Assembly: GCA_020226215.1 (NCBI GenBank)
Contig: CM035235.1
Span: 55,271,511-55,335,510 of the forward strand
Direction of reading: 5' to 3'
DNA from: Sindora glabra
Lineage: Eukaryota; Streptophyta; Magnoliopsida; Fabales; Fabaceae
DNA length: 64,000 nucleotides
Shown here: one piece after another, positions 13,067-24,797 of the stretch
How the letters are laid out: each line of letters starts with the position of its first letter
Position numbering within the stretch: the first letter of the stretch is position 1
Notes under the pieces: generated by a model
What the model saw: only the letters and a program-made list of their open reading frames with translations
Databases searched by the model: none
What the model was told of the DNA's origin: nothing
Position numbers and translations under genes: made by a program

Positions 13067-13878
13067 TGTAATTAAATCTTAAAGAGGTCATTTTATTTTC
13101 TTTAAAGTGACATTTAATTTAATAAATGCTCATTTTTTTATAGAAATCTTAACATTTTTTGAGAAAGTAATATCTTGAAAATGTGATATTAAAAAATATC
13201 ACATTATCATATTTGGTATAATTAAAATTATTTATAAAAATGTTACGGTATTTGTATTTTCTCATATTTCTTGTCAAATTTTCAATCTATTATAAAAAAA
13301 TGGGTGATAATCAAAAGTTAAATAATCAATAATAATTAATGTTGAAAAGATCATTGGCCAATAACTTGACATATAGAATGATTTTTTGACCAAAATGCTC
13401 ATTTTGTAAATTTTATCTTGAAATGCCTCACTTTTAAATCTATTTCTTATTTTACTTTACTTTTAGACAAAAAAAAATCTAATTGAGCCTCATAAAAGTC
13501 ATTTTATTTTGTTTGAAAGGACATTTAATTCAATAAATATTCATTTTTTTATAGAAATCTTTTCATTTTTTGAAAAAGTAATATCTTGAAAATGTGATAT
13601 TTAGCAATGTCATATTATCATATTTGGTATAATAAAAATTATTTATAAAAATATTACAATATTTATATTTTTCTCATATTTCTTGTCAAATTTTCAAACT
13701 ATCATTAAAAAATAAGTGATAATTAGGAATTATCAATGATAATTAATGTTGAAAAGATGATTGGTCAATGGCTTGACTTATAGAATGATTTTTTTATCAA
13801 AATACTCCATGTTGTAAACTTTATCTTGAAATGCATCACTTTTAAATTTATTTCTCATTTTACCTCACTTTTAATCAT
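13067..13878. repeat. Two-copy tandem duplication, unit about 410 bp
   Basis: Unit 1 (about 13067-13470) and unit 2 (about 13471-13878) match with a 411-bp offset. Shared blocks include GTCATTTTATTTT, GTAATATCTTGAAAATGTGA, TTGTCAAATTTTCAA and AATTAATGTTGAAAAGAT. No coding potential is seen. Confidence 0.75.
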
Positions 13879-15639
13879 GTTGATATCTCATATTCTTTCT
13901 CTTACATTGGCCTTAGCGTCTATGCGGGTGTGATTTGCACTGTCTCTCCTCTTCCCTACTTCTTCCATCATCCTCTACCACAACTAGAAAATATATTTTC
14001 TTTACTAGAAGATAACATTTTCTTTATTCCGGTATAGGCTATGAAAAACAATTAATTTGCTATGGATAAATAAGTTTTGTGCAATACTTTCATGATCTCG
14101 AGGCTATAAAAAAAATAAATGAAAATTTTTTTTCTCAAATTTTTCCATGAAAATTATGCAAATTATTTTATATTTTTCTGTGTAAAATTTGTTCCCATGA
14201 CAATAATAGCAGGAGAAAAAAAAAGTAATGGCAGTTTTCCATGGAAAAACTTAAAAAAATTAAAAATATATACAAAATTTCATAGAATAAAATTAATTAA
14301 AGTGAATTAAATATGACTAAAATCATACAGATTTATTTTTATAAATATATATATTTTAGCTTAAATTTTATTTATAAATCTAAGAAACTAAAAAAGAATA
14401 ATGTAAATCGTGACTAATAGGAACTTCCCCAATTTATGTAACTGATCCGTAAATTTGTAGAATGCAACTCTCCTTGACCCCTATAGACCTTTCCTAGTTA
14501 GTTTCCCTCATTAATAGAGACTTATCCAAATGATCGAATCACACTTCAAATTAATAGATGTTGCTTGTGAATTAAGTAATCTTGGGATCCACATCAGTGA
14601 AATCAATTCTAGATTCCTTAAAAAAAGGGGACTTTGTCGTTAAAACAAGGGCATTTGAGGAAGTCTGTGTAAAGTAGCATTTGGAGAAATTTGTCTTTTT
14701 GTTCTTTTAAGGTGTTGTACTTTTGTCAAATAGCCTACATACAATAATTTGAGTGATATTTAGATATACGAAAGGAACTCGATGGTACTAGTTGGCCCCC
14801 AAAAATAAAGGAAATCATGGCCTCTTTACAAATCAGTTTGTACAATTAGGCCATGAATGAGCCTATTCGCCAAAAATGCAAAATCTCACTTTAAAGGTCT
14901 AGCTTTAGACTTTGTATAGCACAACTAACTAATAACTTGGCTGAAAATTTACAGCTAATAAAAAAGCTGATTATATTAGAAATGTTTGGTAAAATTGATT
15001 ATGTGAAATAGCCAATAAATATAAAAGAATGGAAAATAATATATTAATATAAATAAATATGTGAAATAATCAATTCATATTTATTTCGAAATTAAGTTAT
15101 ACTCATACATATAATTAAGATATTTAAAATAAAAATATAATTATTTAAAAATTAATTTATTATATTTTTAGGATACTACATTTTTATTTAAAATAATAAT
15201 TTAATTACTTAAAATTTAATTAATTATATTTTATAATATGACATATTTATTTATATTATATCATGGGCATAGGTTAAAGATTTTATTTTCTAAAGAATAT
15301 AATAATTTTCACACATAATATTACTTGAAAAATTTGAAGAACTCACGTATATGGAAAGAAATGCAACATACAAGCTTAGTCTGGAAGACATGAGCATTTT
15401 CTCCGTATTATATGATGATTGAGACATGTACTGTTAGGGCTAAAAATGTCATGGACTTGACATGGTATTGCTATGTTATAACACATCCTAAAAAATTGAA
15501 AAAAAATCCAAAACAGTCGATCCTCACAACTTGTTAAATAAAATGAAATGTAAAATATTATCAAAATGAAATGTTATGTGTCCCAACAATTTAAGACATA
15601 TCCAAACAAAATGAAATGTTAAGTATTATTTGCAATAAT
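13879..15639. other. Intergenic DNA, no gene seen
   Basis: A patch of mixed composition at about 14400-14760 has no sustained reading frame. 14930-15320 has AT-rich transposon-like sequence but no resolvable ends. The 62-codon minus-strand frame at 15376-15564 has no family hallmarks and is not called. Confidence 0.4.
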
Positions 15640-16450
15640 GCATAGATGTTTATTCCTACGCCAACATTCTAAATTTATTGTTTTGCATCCCACAACAAAT
15701 TAGCAATATTGTTGCGAACATCCCTCATGCTATTAAATATCTCTTTCATACTTTCACTGTTTGCAAAACTACCTTGAATATCTATGAATTCATCAATAGG
15801 AATATAATTTGCATGTTAATCTAGCATAGTAAACGTTAGATCATCTATTAAGTTGATTCGAATGTAGTTATACAAGTTAAATGCAGTCATTATAATATTA
15901 ATTTGTGTGTGCACACTAAATTGTACAATCCTGCTTGATATTTTTCATCTTTTCTTCAAAACTCCAAGTAATATTTCAATACTACTTTAAAAAGATAAAT
16001 GTGCATGATTAAATGCTTTATAAGTATTGTTTGATGGCTTATTTTGAAATTGTGACTAATGATATTGTGAATTTGGATATGATACTAAATATCCTTTATC
16101 CACCAAATAATACTTACCTAATTGAAAAAAATAAAAAAAATTAATATGACTGACTTCCACAAAACTTTTAATGACAAATAAAAATATGAAAAAAAAATAC
16201 CTTATGGCAGCTTAGGAAAATTCAACTTTGATGTATTAATTGCATGAAGAAAAATACGTGTCATGTTTTAATCCCTCTCATCTCACTGATAAAACTGTAA
16301 AACACATATCAAAGTCACACATGGCCATAACATTAAAAGTGGGAATCCTATTTCTTCCTATACAACACAAATGATTTGCCTTGGAAATACATGTTGCTAT
16401 ATGTGTGCCATCAATGCATTTAATGCAATCCTATTATGCAAATGTAAATT
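15640..16450 (-). pseudogene. PIF/Harbinger transposase remnant (DDE domain)
   Basis: On the minus strand, read piecewise across frameshifts and stops, the hallmarks of plant Harbinger (HARBI1-like, DDE_Tnp_4) transposase appear in order. CIDGTHIA (first catalytic Asp) is near 16430-16390, RIPTFNVMAMCDFDMCFT near 16350-16290, KYYLVDKGY (second Asp) near 16115-16080, and NHAHLSF-stop-SSIEILLGVLKK (catalytic Glu in the IE pair) near 16010-15950. It ends with a TAFNLYNYIRI segment like the family's C-terminal LHNFIR. Several stops and frame changes rule out function. The family cuts and pastes DNA using these acidic residues. It lies downstream of a matching Myb/SANT-like ORF remnant on the same strand, the usual two-gene layout. 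A hAT MITE separates it from its N-terminal part. Confidence 0.8.
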
Positions 16451-16540
16451 GTAAGATAATAGTTAAAGATCACAAGATAATAGAGATATTATTCAATTTT
16501 ATACAATAAGCATTGTAAAAATAATTTATTACCTTAAAAT

Positions 16541-17078
16541 TAGAGATGTTCATGGACTAGGTTATTAGGCTTCAAGCTAAGCTTTTTATACATAATTATA
16601 TGAAATATATGGCTCAAGCCCAAGTTCGACCCATTTAATTTTTTAAAAATTTGGTCCAGTCTAGCTCAATTAATTTTATACATGACTTGCGACTCGATCC
16701 AAAAGTCTAATTATTTTTATTTTTATTATTATTTTAAAAAATAAATTTTTATATAAAAATATATATTTATAGAGATAATAAGATATTTAAATATTTAAAA
16801 TATTTAGCTGCATCAAATTAAGTTTTTTTGTATTAAAAATAATTAAGTATAATTATTTTTATAATATATAATTATATTAATAAAAATAAATTTATACAAT
16901 CGGATTGGACTAAGTCGACCTATTTCTCATTATTATAACTTGAATTCAATCCAAATATTAATTAAGTTATAAAAAAATCCTAATAAATATTTGAGCTATA
17001 AAAATAGAGCCTAAATTTTATATTTTTCAAGTTAAGCCTTTGAAGTTAGGTAGATTACTTGGTCTATATATAGGTCTA
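16541..17078. mobile_element. hAT-type MITE inserted in the Harbinger transposase
   Basis: The left end TAGAGATGTTCATGGACT matches the reverse complement of the right end, TAGACCTATATATAGACC, at 11 of 18 positions. The flanks are CTTAAAAT (16533-16540) and TTTAAAGT (17079-17086), an 8-bp duplication with two transitions, the size made by hAT transposases. There is no coding content in 538 bp. It interrupts a transposase remnant, so it inserted after that element was in place. Confidence 0.65.
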
Positions 17079-17119
17079 TTTAAAGTATATTATGTATCTT
17101 TCATCATTAACTATTTAAG

Positions 17120-17350
17120 GTGATATATATTTGAAGTTTGGATCCTATCATATCACTTATAAGACCTACAAAACCCTTTTTCTTGCCACAAATTGATTTT
17201 AAAATTTCATATCCTAACAATTTCATCTACTCATTGAAATTGTTTGCAAACATCTTTATTAGAAACATCTATGACAATAGTGCATACAAATATGCCCACT
17301 TTCTCAAAAATTGATATTCTATCATTTTTTGCTAAACTTTTTTCTAATTC
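17120..17350 (-). pseudogene. Likely N-terminal part of the Harbinger transposase
   Basis: In mixed frames on the minus strand the sequence reads like SISEKVGIFVCTIVIDVSNK and VCKQFQ. This resembles the helical N-terminal region of plant Harbinger transposases (the E-x-V-x-x-F-L type segment). It continues from the DDE part once the MITE at 16541-17078 is removed. The match is by pattern only and has stops. Confidence 0.45.
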
Positions 17351-17879
17351 ATATTTCATTAATAGTTTTTAACATAGTTGTATAAGTATATGTTACTCCA
17401 TTTTAAAAGCATTCACACATCAAATAACGTATCCATTTGATATTTCACTCATCTAATCCTCTATTTTTTATAACAAAGTTATGTATGATTCTTTATAAGT
17501 ATATTTATAATAGTATATAGCTATAGGCTATTGTTGATGATGCTATTATCCAAAATTTACATATTTTCTTTCTACTTTCATCGTCTATAACACACCTAAT
17601 ATGTATAAGGCATAGAAATGAAAATTTATTTGTTCATATAATAAGTAATTTAATAATTCATATAAATAGAAATGTCTAATACATATAAAACTTAGAAATG
17701 AGAATTTACTTGTCTATGTAATAATCAATTTAATAATCCATATAAATAGACATGTTCAGAAAAGATAATTACATGGCCAATTATAAAAATTTACAACCAT
17801 AACATGAAATTAAAGTTACAATAAACATCCAATTCAAATAAAACAAGATTAAAACAATAAAAGAAAATAAAATAAATGT

Positions 17880-20150
17880 TTAGTTACCTTTTATAGCATG
17901 CATTTACTTCAACTAAGTTGTCTTACAACTATCATCCTCCATATTAAGAAACATCTTTCTTACTACATCTTCAAGCAAATAGAATGCATAACACTACAAA
18001 TCACTATGCTTTACTAAGTCACCATGAATTACTATGTGGTTAATAATATTCATGGCTACAATAACATTAGAACTGGATAATTAAGTATTCTTATTACTTG
18101 GGGTTTTGGCATTTGATTCTAATGTAGTCTCACAATACGTTGATAAGTCATTAATTTGAGAGAATAACTTTATTGATCTCGTTGATTATCTCTTTGAACA
18201 CTTTATTTGAATGAGATTGAGATTTTTTGTAATAGTTCTTGTAGCACTCTTTTAAGATTGTTTAGATGTCCTAGTACCACTTTTTTCACCTTGGTTAGGT
18301 CCATTGCTACCACCATGGCTTTGGTTAAGTATTTAGATATAATAATAACCTTGGTTAGGTCTTTCAATATCATCATGACCTTGGTGTGGTACTTGATTAC
18401 CATAATGGCCACCATCACTTACTTCATGTACAAAGTTATGCCAAAGTTTATTCTATCTCATTTTCAAATTTTCTAAATGAAAGTATTATGATTAAACATA
18501 ATCTTTAAAATTCTCTCATTCATTATTATCCTTTTTAGCACTCTTATCCTTTTCCTTATTAATTTCTTCTTCCCTTTTAATACTTAAGCCACATTGCACA
18601 ACATTCACATTAGAAGGATTTGTTGAAGGTGTAATATAATCCATCCCATCAACTATCGTATCTTTAAATAAGTGATTCAATTTTTCTTTAAATTAAATAT
18701 TAAATGAAATGAGCTTATTGTATATATATGTGCTTATTGCGATTAAATAGTAAACATACTAATTAAGGATGAAAAAATGCTTTAAATTTATAATACCTTA
18801 TGGGGATTGCCTTGGTGAAGTTTGGATATGGTATATTTTTTTTCTTGCATGATAAGGCATGGGATAAATTTTTACTTTAAATAAAACGGTAGAAATGAGG
18901 CAATAATACTTTACTTTACCTTGTAGAGCCTAGTTAGGGATGACAATTCATGTCATTTGGGTTAACCTATTTATTAAATATATTAAAATGGATTATTCAT
19001 TTAACTCATTTAATAATTTTAATTAATAAAATTTATATTAAAATTATTTATTAATCTTAATTATTTTTAATTATTAATAAAATAATATTTTAAATTTTTA
19101 TTATCATGTAATTAAAATAAAACTTTTATATCTTTATTGTATATTCTTATTTATAATTTAATTATTTATTATTTCTTAACAATATTTTTAAAAATTTAAT
19201 ATAAATTCTTAAATGAGTTAGTATGTCAACCTAAATTCTAATAAATGTGTTGTATTCATATCAGTTTATTGTGTTGTATCAAAAGTTGTCATCTTAAGCT
19301 TAGCTATCATAAAGTTAATACATATAGATGCATAATTGTTTTTACCATTTTAATAATTTAATTATTTAAAAAATAAAAATATATTAAGATCTCACTTAAG
19401 ATGATAAAAAATAAAAATTAATGCTATTTTGTTGGCTATCTATTAACTTATTTTTTTTTTAAGTTCCAAATATTTAAATGAATTATATATGAGTTTAGAT
19501 CTATTTTATAACATTTAGTTGATTATGTATGATCTGTCATATTCAAATTTAGATTTTTTTCCTTTCTTATTTATATATTAATATTTAAAATTAATTAATA
19601 ATTACATATAAATTTGTAATTATTAATTTTAATATTTGTATTTTTTTAATTTTTTATTTATCATCATTCCCTACAAAATCTTGTAGACTTTTATTACCTC
19701 TTATGGCATAGGATTAGGCAAATTTTGTCCCCAAATATAAGGTATGGGGCAAATTAATATTTTATCTCTAATAATAAGAAATAAGAAGAAAGAAGGCTCA
19801 TCCATTTTTACCTATCCTTGTTGCTATCCCTAAGACTAATCTTTGGATTCATGTCCCATCACTTATATGAATAACTAAGTTTTCTTGAAATAGGGTCTTG
19901 TCCTAAGCCAGTTTCATTTTTTTTTCAATTGCTTCCAAAGATGTCAATTTTTCTTCATTGCATCATATTTATTCTTCAAACTTTTATCACTACAACTATA
20001 ACTAGTTATCCTTTTAAACTCTTGTTCAAGCTTACACTATTTAAATGATTGGTTTTGTCCATTCTTCATTATGTATTGGAGACAAATATCACATAAAATA
20101 ATTGTATACTCATTCGTTCAATTAAAACTCCCGATACTCTAACCATTATT
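17880..20150 (-). pseudogene. Harbinger ORF1 remnant, Myb/SANT-like DNA-binding
   Basis: Reading the minus strand from high to low coordinates, the plant Myb/SANT-like domain (Myb_DNA-bind_3 type) is recognisable across frameshifts. FCDICLQ-like text near 20110-20085 is followed by SLKNKYDAMKKN-stop-HLWKQLKK near 19985-19920, ETGLGQDPISRKLSYSYK near 19915-19865 and WDMNPK near 19850. Further down, 18420-18220 is a low-complexity Gln/Asn/Gly-rich linker. Near 17990-17900 a segment reading YAFYLLEDVVRKMFLNMEDD resembles the C-terminal end of these proteins. In plant PIF/Harbinger elements this protein binds the element and assists the transposase encoded nearby. Stops and a hAT MITE at 18935-19296 break it. 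Confidence 0.7.
18935..19296. mobile_element. hAT-type MITE, 362 bp, inside Harbinger ORF1
   Basis: Left end TAGGGATGACAATT; right end in reverse complement TAAGATGACAACTT. The flanks AGCCTAGT (18927-18934) and AGCTTAGC (19297-19304) match at 6 of 8, both differences being transitions, as expected for a decayed 8-bp duplication. The interior is A/T only. The same end sequence occurs at 55895-56295, so the two are one family. Confidence 0.7.
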
Positions 20151-21418
20151 ATTATTTAATGCCAAATTGCTTACTTGAACAACTTGACATAGAAGTATAA
20201 AATAAAAATAGAACTTACCAAACAAGTTACATTTAAAACAAGTAAAAAAATTTCACAACTAATATGCTAACATTATATAACTAATGATGCTAGGAAAGCA
20301 TCATAATTTTATCATATATGAATAGAAAAGGCAAAAATTGCATGGCTAGTGCATTATTATTTATAAGTGGCAACCCATAGTCAGATAAAGTGCAATGCTA
20401 TATAATAGTATATTTAAACCCATTCTTTTTTGCAATATAAGGAAATCAAAGTAACATGTCATATGCTAATCATTTTACTTTTGTAAGTGGTCATTTTTCA
20501 TGAGTGAAAATATCCTTGGATTGATTTGAGTACACATTAAAATATTCTTCTCTTTACCTTTCATACATGCATAAAATTATCTTATTTGTGTGAAGTGTCT
20601 TCTTTGAGCTTGTTTATATTTTTTATTCATCGTTCTTTAAACCATCATCAATTGTGTGTCTAATGCACATCGGTGCATTTCACTTTTGACATTTTGGCAA
20701 CTTTAATTCCATTAGTAACTAATGCAAAAGTGTTTGCATTACAGATTATAACTCTAATATTTTTTAATTAGTTTGATAAATAATATTTTGTCATATTTGT
20801 CATGATAGATGTTAATTAACCCCCAAACTTGCATGTAAGTCTACCTACAAAAGAATTAGTTTTAAAGTGATTTGTAGAGAATGGTAATATTGCAATTCTA
20901 GGATCTTAATCAATTAGAGATTCAAGGGCTTATGACATTATTACCTTTCTACACTTGTATATGCACCTTTATTTTTTTCGCTCTCTTTTATCATAAAGAC
21001 ATTTATTTTTGCATATATATATATATACATATATATGGAAGTTAATTACTCATTTTGTAATCAACTTATATGAAGTTGCCTCTATATCAATATAAAAAGT
21101 ATAAGAAATTTCTACTATAGCAAGAACTAAATTTATTATCCAAAATTATAGGTTTTCATGTCTTCTTCCCTTGTGACAAAAATTAAATTATTATTTTGGG
21201 CAATAGAGAAAACTTAATATGAATTATTTTTTAAACCTAAAAATAGAAAACATGAAAAGAAACAAAAAAAATGAATGAGGAACACATACTTAGCTTTTGA
21301 AAAACATAAAAACAATGTAAAGCAGTTTAATTTTTTCTTTGATTTTTTATGCTATGTTTTTATCTTTAGATTGCAAGGAAAGCTCTAATTCCTTGCTTTT
21401 CTTTTAGAAAGTTGCTAC
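20151..21418. other. Intergenic DNA, no gene seen
   Basis: The first part may still belong to the dead Harbinger element, whose outer ends I could not locate. The stretch includes a short AT repeat at about 21017-21036. No reading frame of coding quality is present. Confidence 0.4.
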
Positions 21419-21913
21419 TAGGGATGCAAACAAGTTGAGCTAAGTTAAATATCTACATTTTCGAGCTCGAGCTTGATAATATTAAATGGGTTTAAGTTCG
21501 AGTTTGAGCTCATCGAATTTGAAAAGCATCAAGCTTAAACTTGATTCAAACATGAACTTATTTGAGCTTAGATGAGTCTTAAATTCCTTACTTCAAATTT
21601 TTAATCGAGCCTAAGTATTCGAACTCAAGCTTAGGTTATATTCAATTTTAAACGAGACTAAATGAGTTTATACAAGCCTGTAGCAATTTAGTAAATTTTT
21701 ATATTTGTATTATATAAAATATAAAAAATAAAAATATATTTTATACATACTAGGCTCATTTAGGCTTACAAATAATTCAAGTCAAGTAATAAAAAACTCA
21801 AGTTTGACTTTTTTGATAAACAAGCTTGACTCATTAAAATTTAAGCTTAAACCAATTTTTTTATGGATTGATATCAAATTGCTCACGGATAATTCAACTT
21901 ATTTACAACCCTA
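21419..21913. mobile_element. hAT-type MITE, 495 bp
   Basis: The inverted ends are long and clear: left TAGGGATGCAAACAAGTTGA, right (reverse complement) TAGGGTTGTAAATAAGTTGA. The 8-bp flanks are GTTGCTAC (21411-21418) and GTTACTAC (21914-21921), 7 of 8 identical. The subterminal part is rich in GAGCTCGAG / CTTGAGCTC-like words, as in many plant hAT elements. No transposase is present. Confidence 0.8.
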
Positions 21914-21921
21914 GTTACTAC

Positions 21922-23004
21922 TACTATTTTTTAAGAAAATTTTCCAATTGGCCAAACACTAACATAACTAAAAACTAATTTTTAATTAAAAATTAAAGTA
22001 ACTTCTTCAAAATAGTACAATCAAATAAGTTATTGATCCTCTATTGTAAATTGATTCTTTAGCATTAATAGTGAATTATGATGTTGTTATATTGTTATAT
22101 ATAATTAATAATTTATAAGATAATAAAGCATAAAAGTGACACTATGGTTAGAAAAAATCAAATCAAATGAACATAGTTAATAGTGATTTAGAATAAGGCA
22201 ATGTAAATAAGGTAGCATGAAATGTGCTAAAAAAACATTTATCTAGAATTGAAATAAAAAAAGAAGAAAAACAAAATAGCCTTATAAGTGAGGACTTATA
22301 ATGTAATTCCAACAGTGCTTTAACGAGTTTAGTGTAGTTTTGACAACTTCAAAGCATTTGTTAAGGGAAATAGTTAAGGGGTAAATGATGTTTTGAAAGA
22401 GAAAGTGAAGAATATAGGTTTATAAGGTTAGAATATAGATACCATTTAATTAAAAATAGAAGGATAAATTTGCAAAAAAAATGAATAACCATTAGTTGTA
22501 AGTTATTTTGAGTAATTTATGAGATTAGAGCTTATAAATTAGTGTAAGTTAGTGTGTCAAACATCTACAAGCTAACTTATAGCTTACTTATTAAGTTAGT
22601 AAGTTATAAATTAACTTGTTTATTACGTTAAATACATAATTAATGTGAATAACTTGCAGACCTAATTAATTGGTCTATGAACTATTTTATTTTATTTTTT
22701 GTTTGCTATGGTACTTCAAAAATTTTGAAAACTTTTAGTAATGTGACAAACTTTAAAATTGTAAAATTGATATTATTCAACCATAATTGTCATTTTTTTA
22801 ACAAATGTAATTAAATAATTTCAATTTAATGAATTTTAGGATTGTTACATCATCTTGAGCTTTGGAACCCTTGGGGCACTATAGAATTTACATTTTTCTT
22901 TGGTAAAAAAAATCATTTTTAATGAAATTTTCTTAAAATATTTTAAAACCATTTACTTATACTTATTTTCAAGGTAAAAAACTTGTAAATAAATGATTAA
23001 AAAA
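21922..23004. other. Intergenic DNA, no gene seen
   Basis: AT-rich with no supportable gene. The part 22690-22890 resembles the inverted-repeat sequence in intron 2 of gene 1 (35348-35466) but does not form a clear hairpin here. Confidence 0.4.
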
Positions 23005-24433
23005 GGTTGAATTGCAACTAGGTACCTATAATTGCAACTTTTTTTTATTTCGATACTCAAAGTTTAAAAATTTTAAATTGGGTACATATAGTTATAAATC
23101 ATTTCTAAATTAATAACTATTATCAAACTTTTGTCAAATTTTGTCCAATTGGCTAATGCCTCACTAACGTGGCTTTTAAATTAACTACATGGATTTTTAC
23201 TCATAAATATTAGTTATAATTCCTATTGATAATTTAATTTAGGCTAATCAAATTTGAATTGTCCATCACCAATACATATAGAGCATTGTTGCCTCTTTTA
23301 TTCTATTTATTTTTCATGGAATTTGAATCATTAAGAATAATATAAACATAAAAAAGACCAATTGGATTATTAGCTTGTTTTTCACAAGTCTCATATTTTG
23401 AATCATTAATATTCAACATAGACAAAAAGAAAATATGCATGGCTTATTAACAGTTGTTGTGCGTTACTTTGTTATGGAATCAAGGATAGACAGACAAGCT
23501 AAGTTTTTGGCTATTTCTTACAGATTTTCAAACTCAACTTTGGAGATAAGGAAAATTCCATTTTCCATTAAATTCTACAATCTACAAAGGTCAATATCCA
23601 TACAACATAATCACAATCAACATCCATACAAAATCAGAGCCATAAGCACTGTGTTTCCTATTGCCTAGCATTCCCATCACAGCTACTCAATATGTTACAT
23701 CACCAATTCATTAGACATCCCACCATCCCTAGATTAAATCAACCCTATACTTATTGTTCATACCAAACTACAAATAATATAAACTAAGAAATTAATAGCA
23801 AAAACTTTAAGATTTTCATAATAGTCTCCAATGATTTAATCATGGCATTTTGCTACGAAATTAATTCCTCTTAATGCTCGGTTCAAGCCATAGCCCCCTT
23901 TATTTTTCTTTAATCCTATATTTAACAAAAGATGATCACATAATCCATAGCCTTCTTTGCAACATCAATGGCCGAGTCCTTAAACTCCCCATGCTTTCCT
24001 ATTATAGTGTCCTTCCTTTCTTCAACCTTCTCATTAATATAATATAAACAATGCATCAATGTCATTGCTCCCTAAGACAGAAAAGCCCCCCATTTTTTAT
24101 ACTCGCCAATGAAGCTTTTGGCAAAAATAAGCAAATGAGAGAAGTTGGTTTGGCAAAAAATTTTGGGATTCAAATAGGAGAAACACATGAGCTGATAAGG
24201 GTTAATATTGGAGTAAAATCCAACATGGATTTATGAGTAAAAGTCCAGATGGGAAATTTAAAAATTACGTTAATGAAGTGTCAACTAGTTGAATTAAATT
24301 TGAACAGGGTTTCACAACAGGTATTCGATTAAAAATGATTTGAAACTATTAATATTCAATTTAAAATTTTTAAATTTTGAGTATTCAAATAAAAAGGAGT
24401 TGAGATTATAGGTACCCCAAATGTAATTTAACC
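23005..24433. mobile_element. Long-terminal-inverted-repeat element, 1.43 kb
   Basis: The left 200 bp or so (from GGTTGAATTGCAACTAGGTA) matches the reverse complement of the right end (GGTTAAATTACATTTGGGGT), and inner parts such as CATGGATTTTTACTCATAAA are mirrored near 24220. The flanks TTAAAAAA (22997-23004) and TTAAAAGA (24434-24441) agree at 7 of 8. Long inverted ends and a non-transposon interior suggest a Mutator-like (Pack-MULE type) or foldback element, although Mutator elements usually make 9-bp duplications. The interior (about 23400-24190) has higher sequence complexity than the surroundings and may be captured host DNA. Confidence 0.65.
23922..24188 (-). pseudogene. Decayed reading frame inside the long-TIR element
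   Basis: Minus strand, from ATG at 24188-24186 to TAA at 23924-23922: 88 residues with a single in-frame TAG after residue 38. The second half is coding-like and charged (INEKVEERKDTIIGKHGEF, then DSAIDVAKKAMDYV), with an alanine/lysine helix reminiscent of LEA-type proteins. I do not recognise a specific gene. It lies just inside the right inverted repeat, so capture by the element is plausible, but so is chance. Confidence 0.3.
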
Positions 24434-24454
24434 TTAAAAGAACTTGGAGGACGC

Positions 24455-24797
24455 ACTAAAATTTTGGTCCTCAGTTTCTTTAGGAAATGGAAGGTCAAAA
24501 TCCATGAAAGTGGTTAGGGAAATAAATAAAGGGCGAAACTTGGCAATGGCTTTTGCTAATGCCATCTTATCGAAGACAAAATTTATATATAAATTATTTT
24601 TAATTTTTAATTAATTAAATAAGGTAATAATTAAGGAAGAATATATGATGCACAGTACTACCAGGAGGAACGGCATGAAGTTATTTTCTGATTGGAGTCT
24701 TTGTTTTAGAAGCATATCAGCGCAAGTACACCATAAACGCTCTTAATAATTGGTACTCACAATTTTATTTTTTCTAAAAACAGAGAATACTAAAAAA
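24455..24797 (+). repeat. Dispersed duplication, copy 1 (upstream of gene 1)
   Basis: This matches 28500-28766 plus 29870-29955 in direct orientation. Landmarks are GTTTCTTTAGGAAATGG, GAAAGTGGTTAGGGAAATAA, CTTGGCAATGGCTTTT, CGAAGACAAAATTTATA and AAGGTAATAATTAAGGAAGA. This copy is uninterrupted and keeps the empty site (GTTTTAGA, about 24693-24700) where copy 2 carries a hAT insertion. It lies about 1.5 kb upstream of the gene 1 start codon. Confidence 0.75.

Noticed and set aside
18203..18476. Overlapping open frames on both strands near 18.2-18.5 kb
   Set aside because: They lie over the low-complexity linker of the dead Harbinger ORF1. The frame that continues the domain is a third one with stops.
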